A DNA stretch of 64,000 nt, taken from Limnephilus marmoratus (lineage: Eukaryota > Arthropoda > Insecta > Trichoptera > Limnephilidae). The notes under the pieces were generated by a model, which was given only the letters and a program-made list of their open reading frames with translations, had not been told where the DNA came from and did not search any database. Every line of letters starts with the position of its first letter. Within the stretch, counting starts at the first letter, position 1. The stretch covers positions 39,403,460 to 39,467,459 of the forward strand of contig OU862913.1 of assembly GCA_917880885.1 (NCBI GenBank), in the 5' to 3' direction. Made by a program: the position numbers and the translations under genes. Shown here piece after piece: positions 9,763 through 21,400 of the stretch.

Positions 9763-11119
9763 CTCTAGAGTGCTCGCGCTATGAGCATTTTGCCGCCCGC
9801 GGAAAAAATTCGTGTTATTTTGTACACGATTCATTTGTCAAGAAGGTCAAACGTCAAACGTCCTGGTAGCTGACCCCACATACCTCACCTCCTTGTTTTA
9901 GAAATTTGATGATATTTGGTGCACCGGTGACCGCAGGAGCCAACGGTTGTTGTTGGTGTGTCGCGTTGGGTGGCAATTTGCTCACTGCGCGACTGTTCGC
10001 GTAAGTAAAATTCGTATGTCTGTTTTTTTTTTTACTGTAGTTGAAATACTATTAGTTATAATTGCAAATAATGTTGGTTTGATGTAAATACCGTAATAAT
10101 GCTGATATTTAGTTTGTTTTGATTAATTGTTTATTAGGCATAAAATAGTCAAATAATATGTAAGTAAAATACTAACAATATATTCTTATTTTATTTTTTA
10201 CATTAGTTACACAGGAGGTCCTGTGAAAAATAATTTCCCTCAAGGCCTGTGTCATCTTTGATGCTGTGTGGAGGGTCTTTTTAAGGAAAGGAAGTTCTGG
10301 GAAGGAAAAAGGTTAGAGGGGTAGGAATCTAGGGTTCAGTATGTCCAGATCATCCGCCGCCAGATCCAGACAAACCTCACCCCATGAAGCCGGGCACCCC
10401 TGCTTAGTCACCAAACGTAGCACACCACTTGGGGGCACATATGGCAGAGGTGTTGTTTATCCAATAAATGATTCCCGGTATGTGTTCAATAAATGGGATG
10501 GTACCCATTCCCGTCTCTCGAATTACGAAGAAAGTTTTTGAAAGAAATAGCTCAGGCTGTGACTAGACCACCATAAAATTAGAAGATCCGACGTAAAAAC
10601 TTTGCAGAAAAAGCTGAGATACGAAATCACCCGATTTGTGCCATCGGAACATAAAAAATTACCCTCAGGTAGATAAAGTGTATGCATAGTCTGTGTGTCC
10701 AAGAAAAATAGAAGGACCAAAAAAGGGTTCAATAGAAGTGCAAAGTTACTGTGCAACGAACATTGTATGTACATGTGTCAGAACTTTTTTGCTGAAATTC
10801 ATATCGTAGATGATGAAAAAGTTCAATTTTGGTATTGAATTTGATTTTTCCTTTTTTTAATAAAGGTTAAGATAAAGAAGTCGTTAAAATTCCATAAATT
10901 TATCCTAATATTTCCCAAGGCATCATTTTTGTGATTATAAAGTATAAAACTTTAATAAATCTTACTTTTTCTAATGGTTTATGTTTTATTTTATCTTTTA
11001 AAAATCATTGCTAGTGTATTGAACTATTATTTGCAAAAAATATCATTTTTAGATGGGTGGCAAAATGCTCCCTACGCGAGCACACACACGTTTCACGGAA
11101 AGGCGCAACTACTCTAAGG
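9763..11119. mobile_element. Non-autonomous piggyBac-like element
   Basis: Flanked by TTAA on both sides (9759-9762 and 11120-11123). Termini CTCTAGAGTGCTCGCG and, inverted, CCTTAGAGTAGTTGCG agree at most positions. Subterminal copies of a GCATTTTGCC motif lie in inverted orientation near both ends (9785 and 11055). 1357 bp, no transposase. A LINE-tail repeat is nested inside (10200-10520). Confidence 0.55.
10200..10520 (+). repeat. Dispersed repeat D (probable LINE 3' region), copy 1
   Basis: Contains AATTTCCCTCAAGGCCTGTG, GCCGGGCACCCCTGCT and ATCCAATAAATGATTCCCGG. Also found at 16640-17060, 21735-22200 (minus), 33790-34290 (two units), 49690-50245 (three units) and partly at 34910-34970 and 45400-45560. 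At 16640-17350 it runs into a hairpin and poly(A), which suggests a LINE 3' UTR. Confidence 0.6.
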
Positions 11120-11204
11120 TTAAGATATTAAAAGTTCATTTCTAATAAACTTTAGCTTAAGAATCTTCTGTGGCTTGATTTCAGTTCACTTGTATATTTA
11201 TCAC

Positions 11205-11522
11205 CAAGGTCCGATCCAGATTTTTTTTCTGGGGGGGCACAAGGGGTGGACGGGCAAAAAAATCAAGAATTGCTGTTAGAAATAAACTTGAAGTACGTAC
11301 TTCAAGTTTATTTCTACATGTTCAAGTATGTGTAGGAAGGTTTATGATAGTGGCAAACAATAGTAAGTACACAAAAATACCGTCTAGGGGGGGGGGGGGG
11401 GGCACGGGGGCACGGGGCCACGTGCCCCCCCCCCCCCCCAGACGGTATTTTTGTGTACTGTGGAGATTCCACTGGGGGGGGGGCACGTGCCCCCGTGCCC
11501 CCCCCCCTAAATCCGCCCTTGT
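11205..11522. mobile_element. Miniature element with extreme G/C runs
   Basis: The left end CAAGGTCCGATCCAGA and inverted right end CAAGGGCGGATTTAGG are similar, as in hAT-type miniature elements. Inside, 11368-11461 is an inverted repeat (ACACAAAAATACCGTCT and its complement) enclosing G-runs and C-runs of about 14. The frames read here are low-complexity artefacts. Confidence 0.5.
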
Positions 11523-12604
11523 TTATCACTGTATATTATATAAAAGCTGTTTGTTTTTTACAATTAAATAAGTAAATACTAAATATTCGCTCCACCGCCA
11601 AACGAATTTTGTTAAAAATGACATCAATTCATACTTCGCTAAATACAAAAAACACAAAAGGTCTTTCATTTTTAATAATATTTCAAAAATAGCCGATTTC
11701 GAAATAGAAACCACGTCGACGGTTCCAGTGACAGAAAAGGAACCGGTTTCACATAACCTGGACACGAACACCGACCATTTGTCTGCATTTGTCCCACCTT
11801 TCTGCTTTTGTCCTTTTTCTATGGTTACATTTCAATTGACGAATTGACGCATAAATAAACCAATCCAATTGACGTATTTTGTGATTGCTGTTGGAAATTC
11901 TACCGCAAGTTGTTCCGTTTTCTAATATCGCACCTTATTTGTTATTTGAAAGTTTTGAAATACTGCCAAAATCATCACATTTTATCTAAAGATCTTCAAT
12001 TAACCTTTTCCGTGGACGCATTCTCAACTACTTCCGATATTAGGTTATGTTACTTGTCAATTAAACACATTGACTTTGGAACTGCCTTTCGCCTTGTTCG
12101 TAAGTAGATTTATGTTTCTCTATTTCTGACTTACGGAAAAACATCTAAACTATTTACTTTTTGCTTATTGTAAAACATTGAACATTGTACGGGCACGTTA
12201 TTCTGCATCGCCTTTTGTGTTGTTTTTAGGTTATCTTCATCTTATATTTGTAGAAATGTTAAAACTTTCGAATGCTCAATATATTTTTGTGTGTGTTGCG
12301 TCGAAAATTTACTTCCCAATGAAGAAGTTATAGTGGGATCTATAAATAACATTTTCATTCCACATCTTAATCGCATCCAGGGTTCGTAAAGAATGCTTTT
12401 AACTAGGTTAGCACATTGAACGGGTAGAGCGATGATTTGCTAAAAAATCACGACATCGCTTGCAGTCTATGTTCCACTGGGAGATTTGAAATAACTGCAA
12501 TATGAGAGGCAGTGTTTTACTTCATGCTACGTCACGCGTTTGAAATTTCGAAAGCGGCCCGACGAGTTTTTTTTTCGAAAATGCCGGTTTGAGCTAACCT
12601 TGTT
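11523..12604. other. Non-coding DNA with a possible 5' UTR exon
   Basis: No protein signature. 11890-12095 is less AT-rich and ends CCTTGTTC|GTAAGTAG at 12096, a strong donor, and could be a non-coding first exon for gene B. A second strong donor, TTCGC|GTAAGTAAA, lies at 10003 within the piggyBac-like element. Neither can be confirmed from sequence. Confidence 0.25.
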
Positions 12605-12671
12605 AAAACATTTTCTGTGAACCTTGAATCGCATCATTATATTTTGACTTTCCCAGTGTTTTTATTATTTG
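12605..12671 (+). repeat. 67-bp direct repeat, left copy
   Basis: Matches 13255-13321 with about two mismatches (contains CTTGAATCGCATCATTATAT and TTTCCCAGTGTTTTTATTAT). The two copies abut the two ends of the foldback element between them. Confidence 0.8.
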
Positions 12672-13254
12672 GGGAGGAATGCAGATCCGGGCACAGTTTG
12701 GAAATTTAATAAAAAGGCACTTTCTAGATGAGAAAAGTGTGGAAAAGCTGAATAAAACAAAAATTAAGGCGCGCTCGGCAAAATTGAGGGAGATACAACC
12801 GTTCAAAGTCTTTAAAATTTCTCTTTACAAACTGATATTGACAGTTCGCCCGCGTCCGCCCGCCATTTTTTTTATAACCTAATACGCTAAACATGGTTTG
12901 TGATACAAAAAAGTGCCCCTTTATAGCGCCTGCTCACGTCAAGGCAAGAAAAACATCCCAGTTTTCAAGTGGTTTAGCGGCTACGCTAGGTTTGTGTAAC
13001 ATGGTTTGTGATTCTGGCGTACTATTAATGTCTGGGATCCAACATACCTAAGCGGTGAAAACATGGCGAACGAACAACGAACTGTCAATTTCAGTTCGCC
13101 AAGTGAATTTTTAAATATTTTGAACGGTTGTATCTCCCTCAATTTTGCCGAGCGCGCCTTAATTTATTTTTTATTCATCTTACCCACACTTTTCTCATCT
13201 AGAAAGTGCCTTTTTATTAAATTTCCAAACTGTGCCCGGATCTGCATTTCACCC
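12672..13254. mobile_element. Foldback element, family F, copy 1
   Basis: The terminal inverted repeats are about 135 bp (12672-12806 against 13112-13254), starting GGGAGGAATGC and GGGTGAAATGC and containing AGGCGCGCTCGGCAAAATTG. The core holds one unit of the GGTTTAGCGGCTACGC motif (12970-12985) that is tandemly expanded in the 24731 copy. No transposase. The translated frames here are antisense images of one another. Confidence 0.75.
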
Positions 13255-13321
13255 AAAGCATTTTCTATGAACCTTGAATCGCATCATTATATTTTGACTT
13301 TCCCAGTGTTTTTATTATTTG
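13255..13321 (+). repeat. 67-bp direct repeat, right copy
   Basis: Partner of 12605-12671. See that entry. Confidence 0.8.
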
Positions 13322-13439
13322 TTTCGTCCGAATATTATTAACATAGTTTTGTTGTTACATATATAGCTAAGTAGTTATAAATTAATATAGTTTTGGGTGA
13401 AATATTGCACATTGAAGTAAAATAATATGTTCGCGCCGC

Positions 13440-13757
13440 TTTTAGTGATAACTGGTGAGATACTTTTGTGTTCTTGAAATGGATTATTTTTCTATTTATG
13501 GCAACAAATGCATCCTTTCCCCTCTCCCCTCTTTGCCCCCCCCCCCCAAAAATCCAGTGTGTTCACGCAGGTCCGCGAGTACGAGGTGCTCGTTAATATA
13601 AGTCGTTAAAAACAATCGCTTTATCGCATCGCATCGCATTCATTGAAACTATTCAATATTCGCAAGTAAACAACCAAAAAAGTGAAATACATCTCAGATA
13701 GTGAATTCATATTGAAAGGAACTACATCACAGATGAACCTGCTCCTCTTCCGTGAGT
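13440..13757. other. Non-coding DNA with possible promoter-proximal exon
   Basis: A C-run (about 13538-13547), then ATCGC tandem units at 13624-13640. An ATG at 13733 is followed by seven codons (MNLLLFR) and a GTGAGT donor at 13752. No further exon can be joined. Confidence 0.2.
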
Positions 13758-13848
13758 GTTACCTACCTATATATTTGTTGCTATTATATTTACACAGAAG
13801 TGGATTGCCGAATATTTTGTTATAAACTTCTTAGCGGAAACACATAAT

Positions 13849-14123
13849 ATCTAATTAAATGAAGACAATATATGCGAAACTCAACCGAAAATCTGAAAAC
13901 AGAAAAATCAGAAAAAGATATTGACACCTCTGGGACATGAACCCAGGACCTCTTGCTTTCCGGGCAAATTTTTTTATTTTATTATTTTTTTTTTTTCTTT
14001 TTTTTTGCCCGGAAAGCAAGAGGTCCTGGGTTCATGTCCCAGAGGTGTCAATATATTTTTCTGATTTTTTTGTTTTCAGATTTTCGGTTGAGTTTCGCAT
14101 ATATTGTCTTCATTTAATTAAAT
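13849..14123. repeat. Near-perfect palindrome with tRNA T-arm-like sequence
   Basis: The left arm 13849-13968 and right arm 14004-14123 are inverted copies with about three mismatches in 120 bases, around a T-rich 35-base loop. Each arm contains CTGGGTTCATGTCCCAG, which folds as a 5-bp stem with a 7-base TTCATGT loop like a tRNA T-arm and resembles a Pol III B-box. It may be two SINE heads joined head to head. Confidence 0.8.
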
Positions 14124-14349
14124 ATTACAATTTGAGGTTTTACTCATAAAGTTAAAATAAAATAATATCATTGTTTCAATGTTGATATATTTTCGTGCGC
14201 AAAGGCAAGCTAAGTAAACTTGCGCCTTCTTGTTAAGATAACGTTTTGAATAGCCTTGATATGACTTTCTTTCTAGTAGATGCGTAGGAAAGCATTCTGT
14301 AATTAGTATATTTATTTTTATTATTTATGCCTTACTCCGCTAACTAAAA

Positions 14350-15530
14350 CTAACTAACTAACCATCATGCCGTTTCTCCGCAGGGATAGGCAGAGAGGAC
14401 GGACCGCCAAACAACTCGTTCTTGGCACACACTCCTTGCCTCGTTTACATTCATACATCGTCTCATACATGCTCTTCTATTATTCCGTCTCTTCACATGG
14501 CCCGACTCAAGTATCTGATTCACTTGGTTGTGCCATGTCTTCCTCGGGCGTCCCCGACTTCTTTTTCCAGTCACTTTGCGTCATATATTCTCCTTTTTTT
14601 TCATGAATACTACAGTCCCAACTGTTCCCGTCTGGAGCCAGTGAGACTATGGCATCCCCAATTGGGGTATGTTGTGAGGCTGAAGGTAATGGGGAAGGGA
14701 AGGAGATGGAGAAGAGGGAGTTGGGGAAGTACCTGACTATTCAGATCTGGTCACCAAACACGGCTAACGCCATTTCAAGCAACGTTTCAATTCTGAATGG
14801 TGGTCTTACACCACGGCGATACTGAGAGTATCTTCCACTCTGGAACGTGCCGCAAATATATACTATATATTATTTTAAATGAAAAAATTGTGAAATAAAA
14901 CAAATTGATCAAGTAAAATTTATTTGCGACGCCGGGATTCGATCCCGCGACCTTCGGAGTGCTAGTCAAGAGCCTTACCACTGGACTACGCCGGCCGTCT
15001 CCTTACACTCCTTTCCTCGTCCATTCGCTCTACATGCCTAAACCATCTGAGCGTCCCTTTCTTAATCTTACTCATCACGCTTACATCAGCCTTGTATTCT
15101 TCGCGGATCTCCACATTTCTCACACGATCGTACATGGTTTTACCACACATACGCCTCAGGGATCTCATTTCTACAGCATTCAGTCTACTTTCATCCTTCC
15201 TCTGCATATATTAGGGTAGGTACCAGCACTCCATTATGGACGGCTAACTTCGCTTCTTTGGACAGTTTTTTTTGTTGGCGCCAACGGCGTTCAGTCCTCC
15301 ATTAATAAAGTTGCCTGCATTTACCCTTCTTTCGATATCTCTGCCAGCCCTTCCATCTCTCGTAAGCATACTGCCCAAGTTCACAAACTCATCCACCTGC
15401 TCCAAATACTCATCATTCACAACCATGTTGCACATTGTTTTCATACTCTCTCTTTCAAATACCATGACTTTAGACTTACTTACATTCATCATTAACTCAT
15501 TCTTCATACATACTTCGTTCATCTTACTGG
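14350..15530 (-). mobile_element. LINE fragment (RT C-terminus), interrupted by a SINE
   Basis: On the minus strand, 15522-15244 encodes an RT segment (MMNVSKSKVMVFERES, then YLEQVDEFVNLGSMLTRDGR). 15207-15005 encodes SRLNAVEMRSLRRMCG and KIKKGTLRWFRHVERM, and 14574-14365 encodes RGRPRKTWHNQVNQIL and RRCMNVNEARSVC. A SINE (14596-14997) splits the last two blocks. It is 5'-truncated near 15530 and inactive. Confidence 0.8.
14596..14997 (-). mobile_element. SINE family 1, copy inserted in the LINE
   Basis: Flanked by a 7-bp target duplication, TCTCCTT (14589-14595 and 14998-15004), with the poly(T) of its tail next to the left copy. The minus-strand head carries Pol III boxes (TAGTCCAGTGG and GGATCGAATCC type), so it is tRNA-derived. 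The tail half holds TGGCTCCAGACGGGAACAG. Confidence 0.85.
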
Positions 15531-15539
15531 TTAATACGC

Positions 15540-16640
15540 AATATTTCGTATTCAGACAGTTAGATTTAGCTTTATTATCACGAAAAGTGAGTATTTATGT
15601 CGGAGGAGACAAAAAAACATGCAAAAAATATGCATTCAACATTTTAATTTTGTTTAAATTAATTCACTTACAATCAATACCAAAGACAAAATATCAATGC
15701 CGCCAATCATAGAAAAAATAATTATTGCCATGTAAAACAAAGTGAATGAAAAACATAAAAATAAAAAAAATTGTGCAAAAAAATGCAAAGTGAATGCGTA
15801 ATTTAATTATCTACTTAATTTATTTATAATTATTTACTTAATATATTATATTTATTACATAAACTATATAAATTTATTACTTAATTATTATTATTTTTAA
15901 TGTACATAATTGTTAATTATTATTTACCTGATATTATTTAGCTCTTGTTATTTACCAATCTTAATTTTCTGTTAATAATTAAATGCTACTGTGGTATGGT
16001 CACCCTATGAACGCATTTGGTAAGCCACAACTAACAGGTACCTTGTATTTTTAGTTTACAGTATAATATTATTGTTGCCAACGATGAGCATACTGCCCAC
16101 TGCCCACTGCCCAGCTATAATTAAATTATTAATAATCCATGACTGAATAATTGTTCTCAGTGCTTTTTTTGTAGGTTTGTAATTATATTTTTATTACGTT
16201 CATATGTATGTTTTATGTTTAAATTACATTGATAAACTGCATCTCGATACAGGAATGCCCTAGTGAGATATGCAGCTTATGTTTTTCGTGTATTTCTTAT
16301 TTTTCAATAAATAAATAAATAAATTGACAAGTTTGTACCTGTATTTATAACAGTAGAACATGGAAAGAAATGTATTAGAATAATTACACAAACCCGCTAG
16401 ACAAACCCTGCTTTGCCAAACAAACCATTCAAAACCTGGGAAGTTTTTTAAAATTATGATGACTGGCGAGTTTATTTTAGAGCATTTATTTTATAAGATT
16501 GGTACTTCCGACAAATTTCATATTTGATTGTCTATTAGTTAAAAAAAGAATATTCCGTATTATCCGTGCATCAATCTTGGCTAACACGAACGTTTCGTAT
16601 TATCCGTGAGGTGGACCAAATGCATATTTACCTTAGCTCC
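15540..16640 (+). repeat. Repeat B, copy 2, with an internal LINE-tail insertion
   Basis: 15555-15749 and 16325-16640 match 2740-3240. About 575 bases between (15750-16324) are extra, AT-rich, and end in AATAAATAAATAAAT, as expected for a retrotransposed LINE 3' end. Confidence 0.6.
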
Positions 16641-17350
16641 ACACAGAAGCAGAAAATAATTTCCCTCAGGGCCTATATCATCTTAGGAGATGTTGTGTGG
16701 AGGGTTTTTTTTAAGGAAAGGAAGAAGAGGTAATTCTGGGAAGGAAATAGTTATGAGGGGTGGGTAGGAATCTGATGGTCAGTGTGTCCAGGAGTGATGA
16801 AACTATGAATCCATCCGTTCAACTGCGGTGCAAGGCGACGAGTCAAGGGAATCTGGCTGGAGAGCTCAAAATATCCCCACAACCAGTCTTTCTCGATCCG
16901 ACCTGCCTCGCAGAAAGTGGGTAGACAAATCGGCCGCTAAGACCTTGACAAACCTGAACCCGGGCACTCCTGCTAAGCGAACCTTTTGGGGTGACTTCTG
17001 GCAGAGGTGTTGGTTATCCAATAAATGGTTCCCGGAGCGGCAGTACCCATACCCGCCTCCTAAAATGTATATAGTAATATATAGTATTGTGTATGTATAT
17101 GCATATGTATGTGTATGTGCTTACGTATACATATATCTTGTTATATTTTACCTTTATCTTTTTTCTTTCTCTTGTTTCAAATATCTTATAATTTCTATTT
17201 CAAACCTATATTTTGTTCTAGTTTTCACACTGCATAACTTATATCATGTATGATTACCTTAACACGGGCATTAGCCTAGTATGGTAATCAAGAAAAAAAA
17301 AACATAAAAGTGTACTTTCAAATTGTATGAAATAAAAAAAAAATAAAAAA
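16640..17350 (+). mobile_element. LINE 3' end with terminal hairpin and poly(A)
   Basis: Repeat D (16640-17060) continues into an AT-rich stretch and a hairpin at 17251-17290 (TGATTACC paired with GGTAATCA, with an inner GGGC/GCC stem), followed by A-runs. It shares hairpin architecture with 43365-43406 and 47741-47778. The 141-codon frame at 16828-17253 has no recognised domain. Confidence 0.6.
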
Positions 17351-17354
17351 AAAT

Positions 17355-17945
17355 AGTCTTTATATGAAAAATTTCGCATCACGATATTTGTTCGAGATGA
17401 ACTCCGAAATTACTTAACCGATTTTGATAAAATTTGGCTTACTGTGTGTAATTTGGTCCTAAATATTTATGTGGTGTTTCACCAACAGTCCTCCAACTCA
17501 CTTTTGAAGGAGATATATTCAATGGTTAGAATAATGTTTTTTTCGTATTAATCTAGTTTATTGATACTTTGCGTATACAGTGTTGACCACGATAGTCGAC
17601 CTATCTAGGAACTGGCTAATTGGAATCTGAGGTGAGAGATCTGCTGAAGACTGCCTCTGAGCTGTTGGACCCTCTGTTGCCCAAAGCCTGTACTAAGCTA
17701 GCTGCCATCTAGCGGAGTCCTAGGACAGTTATTAATACTGCCATCGATGTGAGTAAGCAGGAAGCTTTTAAATACACTACAATTTATTATTGCGAATTAA
17801 ATGATTATTACATGTTTGCTATAGGACAATGTTCTGTAATTATTTATAAGTTCCATAAGTTTCTAGCAGATGGCGGTATGAGTTAGTTAATCGACCGAAA
17901 GTTATGGTGTTATGTTTCGCTTTGTCAGCTAATAGAATATATAAT
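17355..17945 (-). repeat. Non-LTR-type remnant (ATGGCGGTRTGAGTTA family)
   Basis: Shares CGATATTTGTTCGAGAT, AATTTGGCTTA and TAACAGATGGCGGTGTGAGTT-like blocks with 41215-41960. Non-coding, old. Confidence 0.5.
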
Positions 17946-18046
17946 ATGTTTTATTATACACTACTTAAAATTTTTTTTCCTAATATAATAAGCAGTAATT
18001 GTTGAATGAAACACTAGTATATATTGAATCATTTGGCGGGTATAAG

Positions 18047-18117
18047 ATGAGCTCAATTGGGAGAGCAGCTGACCGGCAATCAGAAGGGCACGGGTTCAAG
18101 TCCCGTTGGCGTCATGT
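18047..18117 (+). tRNA. tRNA-like sequence, probably a pseudogene or SINE head
   Basis: The D-arm GCTC-AATTGGGA-GAGC and T-arm ACGGG-TTCAAGT-CCCGT are perfect, with good A- and B-box matches (GAGCTCAATTGGG, GGTTCAAGTCC). The anticodon stem has four pairs and its loop reads CCGGCAA, with C instead of the universal U33. The 5' flank does not pair with the 3' acceptor strand (TGGCGTC), so a functional tRNA is unlikely. Confidence 0.4.
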
Positions 18118-18254
18118 ATCTTTTCTCGGAAGATTTTTCAATGTGGATGAGTGTTTCAGGCTGATCATTATTGCTTATAATAATGTTTTCCTAGATTATT
18201 GGTAGCAAACGAAGTAAACCATAAATAATCTCATATTTAAAAGTAATTTTCCAG

Positions 18255-18449
18255 AGAATCTCGTTGTTAGTTGCACGCTCTCACAGAGTGCCATGGACCT
18301 TTCTACCCCGGAGAGTGTCACCGTTAAGATGGAGCCAGGGATTGCGGAAGAAGGTGAAGGTGAAATGCCGGATACAGAAGAAGCTGTAGACCTGCCGGAC
18401 GTGAACAACGAATGTTTGGAACATTCAATGAAAATTCATCAGACGGCTG
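18255..18449 (+). CDS. Gene B exon 1 (start codon at 18293)
   Basis: Follows the acceptor TTTTCCAG at 18254, so an upstream non-coding exon is expected. Encodes MDLSTPESVTVKMEPGIAEE and ends EHSMKIHQTAG. Its N-terminus aligns with gene A (MDLPPESASIKVEPG). Donor GTAAGTAA at 18450. Confidence 0.75.
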
Positions 18450-21400
18450 GTAAGTAATAAATATTAGGTCCTTACATATAAAATTGGCGTTTTGTATGGG
18501 AGGAACATAAAGTCGATTTTTTTTAATATAATATATTTATTTAATCAAAGTATGTACCATGGCTATCTATGCACTTTTGCCATCTCATAGGTAGTTCATC
18601 GATCCCTTTACTAAAAGAACCATTCAGACGGGAATCAATAAAATCTTTGAAGGCGGTTTGGACTGCCCCATCGGAGTTGAATTTTTTCCCTTGCAAGAAG
18701 TTATCCAAATTTCTAAAAAAATGGTAATCTGTCAGGGCAAGAGTACGTTGGATGTCTTAGACATTCCAATTGAAGCTCCTCTAATATGGTAGCCGTCTGT
18801 TGTGCAGTGTGTGGTCTAGCGGTCAACGCGCGTTTGTTGATTTGCTTCACTCAATTCGTGAGTTACCCACTTTTCAAGCTTTTTCACCTTCCCAATTTGC
18901 TTCAAGTGGATTAAAACAGTTTTATCACTAACACCGTAGCCTGCACCTAACTCGGACTTGGTTTGCGATGGATCCGCTTACACAATAGCCTTCAATTCTT
19001 CATTATCAACTTTGGTCTCCGGCCGTCCACGGGGCTTGTTCTGCAGGTCGAAATTTCCAGAACGAAAACGTTGGAACCAAAAACGTGTTTTCTTTTGCAG
19101 TACCGTCGCCATGCACATCAATAATCCTTCGAGCCGTTTCTGCAGCACTGGTGCCACGGTGGAACTCGTACTCGTAAATAACGCGATATTTCAAGTTTTC
19201 CATTTTGTAAACTAAGTGACGCAAAGAAAAAAAACAATTAAGGAAAAAACAAACGAATTATAATTTTCGAAACACAAATACATGAGTAAATAGCTGTATA
19301 AATTTGAATTTGGAATTCGTAACCGTAGAGAAGATATTTGAGATCATAGCCGTAAACGCCAATTTAATAAGTAAGGACCTAATATTTCTTTGTTTATTCA
19401 CGCCCCGTTTGGACTATTATATTTTATAACTTTTCTTTCGTAGTAGAAGTTTAATTAAACATTGAATTAAAAATTAAGCATAATATGCTAAGTTATACAT
19501 AAATATTAAAGTTTTTTTGTTTGTCCCTTATGCGGTACCTAAGGGCTCGTACTCATAAACACGATACGAGGTCGCACCGTGCTACGACGCGACATCGTAC
19601 CGAATGCACATTTTACAGAATGCACGCAAAGAATTTGATGGTAGAACAAAGAATTTTTAACTATCGCTTGAGTCGAGTGAGGAGATTTGTAGGATGTGCA
19701 TTCGGTAAAATGCCGCGTCTTAGTACGATGTGACGTCGTATCGTGTTTATGTGTACGAGCCCTAAACCATTCATAGGTTTGCGATGAAACTTTGGTGATT
19801 TGATGTGCGTATGCCCGCGATGATTATATGTAATAATGAGCTCTACCGTTATGAATTTATTTTCGATTGTGATGAAACTTTGGTGATTTATTTTTCACAC
19901 GCTCGCGAAGGTTTCTATATAAACTGGTGAGTTCTGGCATATGAAATTTGTATAAAAAACGTTGCAATAGAAAATGAGTGTCTTTCCCATAGTTTGACGG
20001 CAGTTTCGGAAGGAAGGAGGGGGAGGGAAATCCAGGAAGCGGAAGGGGATGGGGTAGGAGTTTGCGGAACAGTGGGGGGGGGTGGGAGAGGGGTCGGGGA
20101 AGGCGGAACGCGGGTCGGGTTGTGGTCGCGGGAAGGGAAGGGGTGGCGGAAGGGGAACAGGGACGAATGGTAAAGTGTACACAGTGAGAAAAAATATTGC
20201 ATTGCAACGCGTACCGGGAATTCGCTAGTAATAATATAAAATAATGTAGTACACACATAGAAAAAAAAACATTAAAAATGTCACCGTAGACCAAAATTTT
20301 ATTTATATTTTTTACTCCAAATGATGTCAGGAATCACTGGTTAAAGTAAGTCAAGTAAATCTCTTAACGCCCTGTATACTTTTACAAATATTCACCACCG
20401 TGAATATAGTCATATGAAATATAAATAAACTTGGATTACCAGCATTAAATGTATTAAATTTTTGACAATTAAGAACCATTTATTTTCCTAAACTATCTCT
20501 ATTTTTGAAACTGACAATTCGTGGTGGAGTTTTATTTTAATATATTATAATAAAATAAGCATGAAATTTCAAAATCAAAAATTCCCTATCATCATAAATA
20601 TAATAAAGATTATGACAATAATAAAATTAGGTAATTAATAATTCATATAACTTGTGAGGTTCAATTCCCCGAACAATATCGAAGTGAACTACAAACCCGT
20701 GGTAATTAAGCCTACTGGGAATAACCAAAACAATTAGAAATTCCACAGTCAAAGACGACTTAGTAACATAATTAATACAAGTGATTAAAATTCCTTGTAG
20801 ACCACCCCTTTCCCCCAACATATATTGTGTATATAAAACGTAGGTTAAGAGTAATTTGTACTAGTCTGAAGATGCCTTTCACAAGCTGAAACCGGTTAAG
20901 GTCAAAAAAATTAAAGTTGAAATTAGTTTCACATTTGTTTTATTATAATATACTACTAAACTAGATTTTAAACAAAAAAAATTCAACAAACAAACAAACT
21001 GTCACTAATTAGCTGGTCCCCGGCAAGCGTTGTAATGCCATTCAAAGAAATAAATTAATTCTCCTGCATGTCCTTTCCCGTGCGTCCCCGTTCCGTTCCA
21101 CCTTCCCCCTCCCTCGTCTCTTTCCTCTCCGCGAACCCCACCTCCCCTGTTCCCCTTCCCCCAGCCTTTCCTCCCTGCCGCTTAAATATATGAAATACAC
21201 ACATTTTCAATTATATAAATTTCATAACGCTAGAGCTTACCATTATATATAGCCTGTATGTTATTCTAATGTATAAGCTATATTATTGTGTTTCTTTAAA
21301 ACCCATTCAGTAGTTTTTGCGTGAAAGAGTAACAAAAACAAGTAATATTATAATAGGATGAACCAATTAGATAAGCGAACAAAAAAAGCACTATAAACTC

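Noticed and set aside
18047..18117. Functional tRNA gene
   Set aside because: The acceptor stem does not pair and position 33 is not T. D- and T-arms alone fit a tRNA-derived remnant.
19857..20294. Long Pro/Ser-rich minus-strand frames
   Set aside because: They coincide with the CT-rich body of repeat E, and the same frames appear wherever that repeat occurs.
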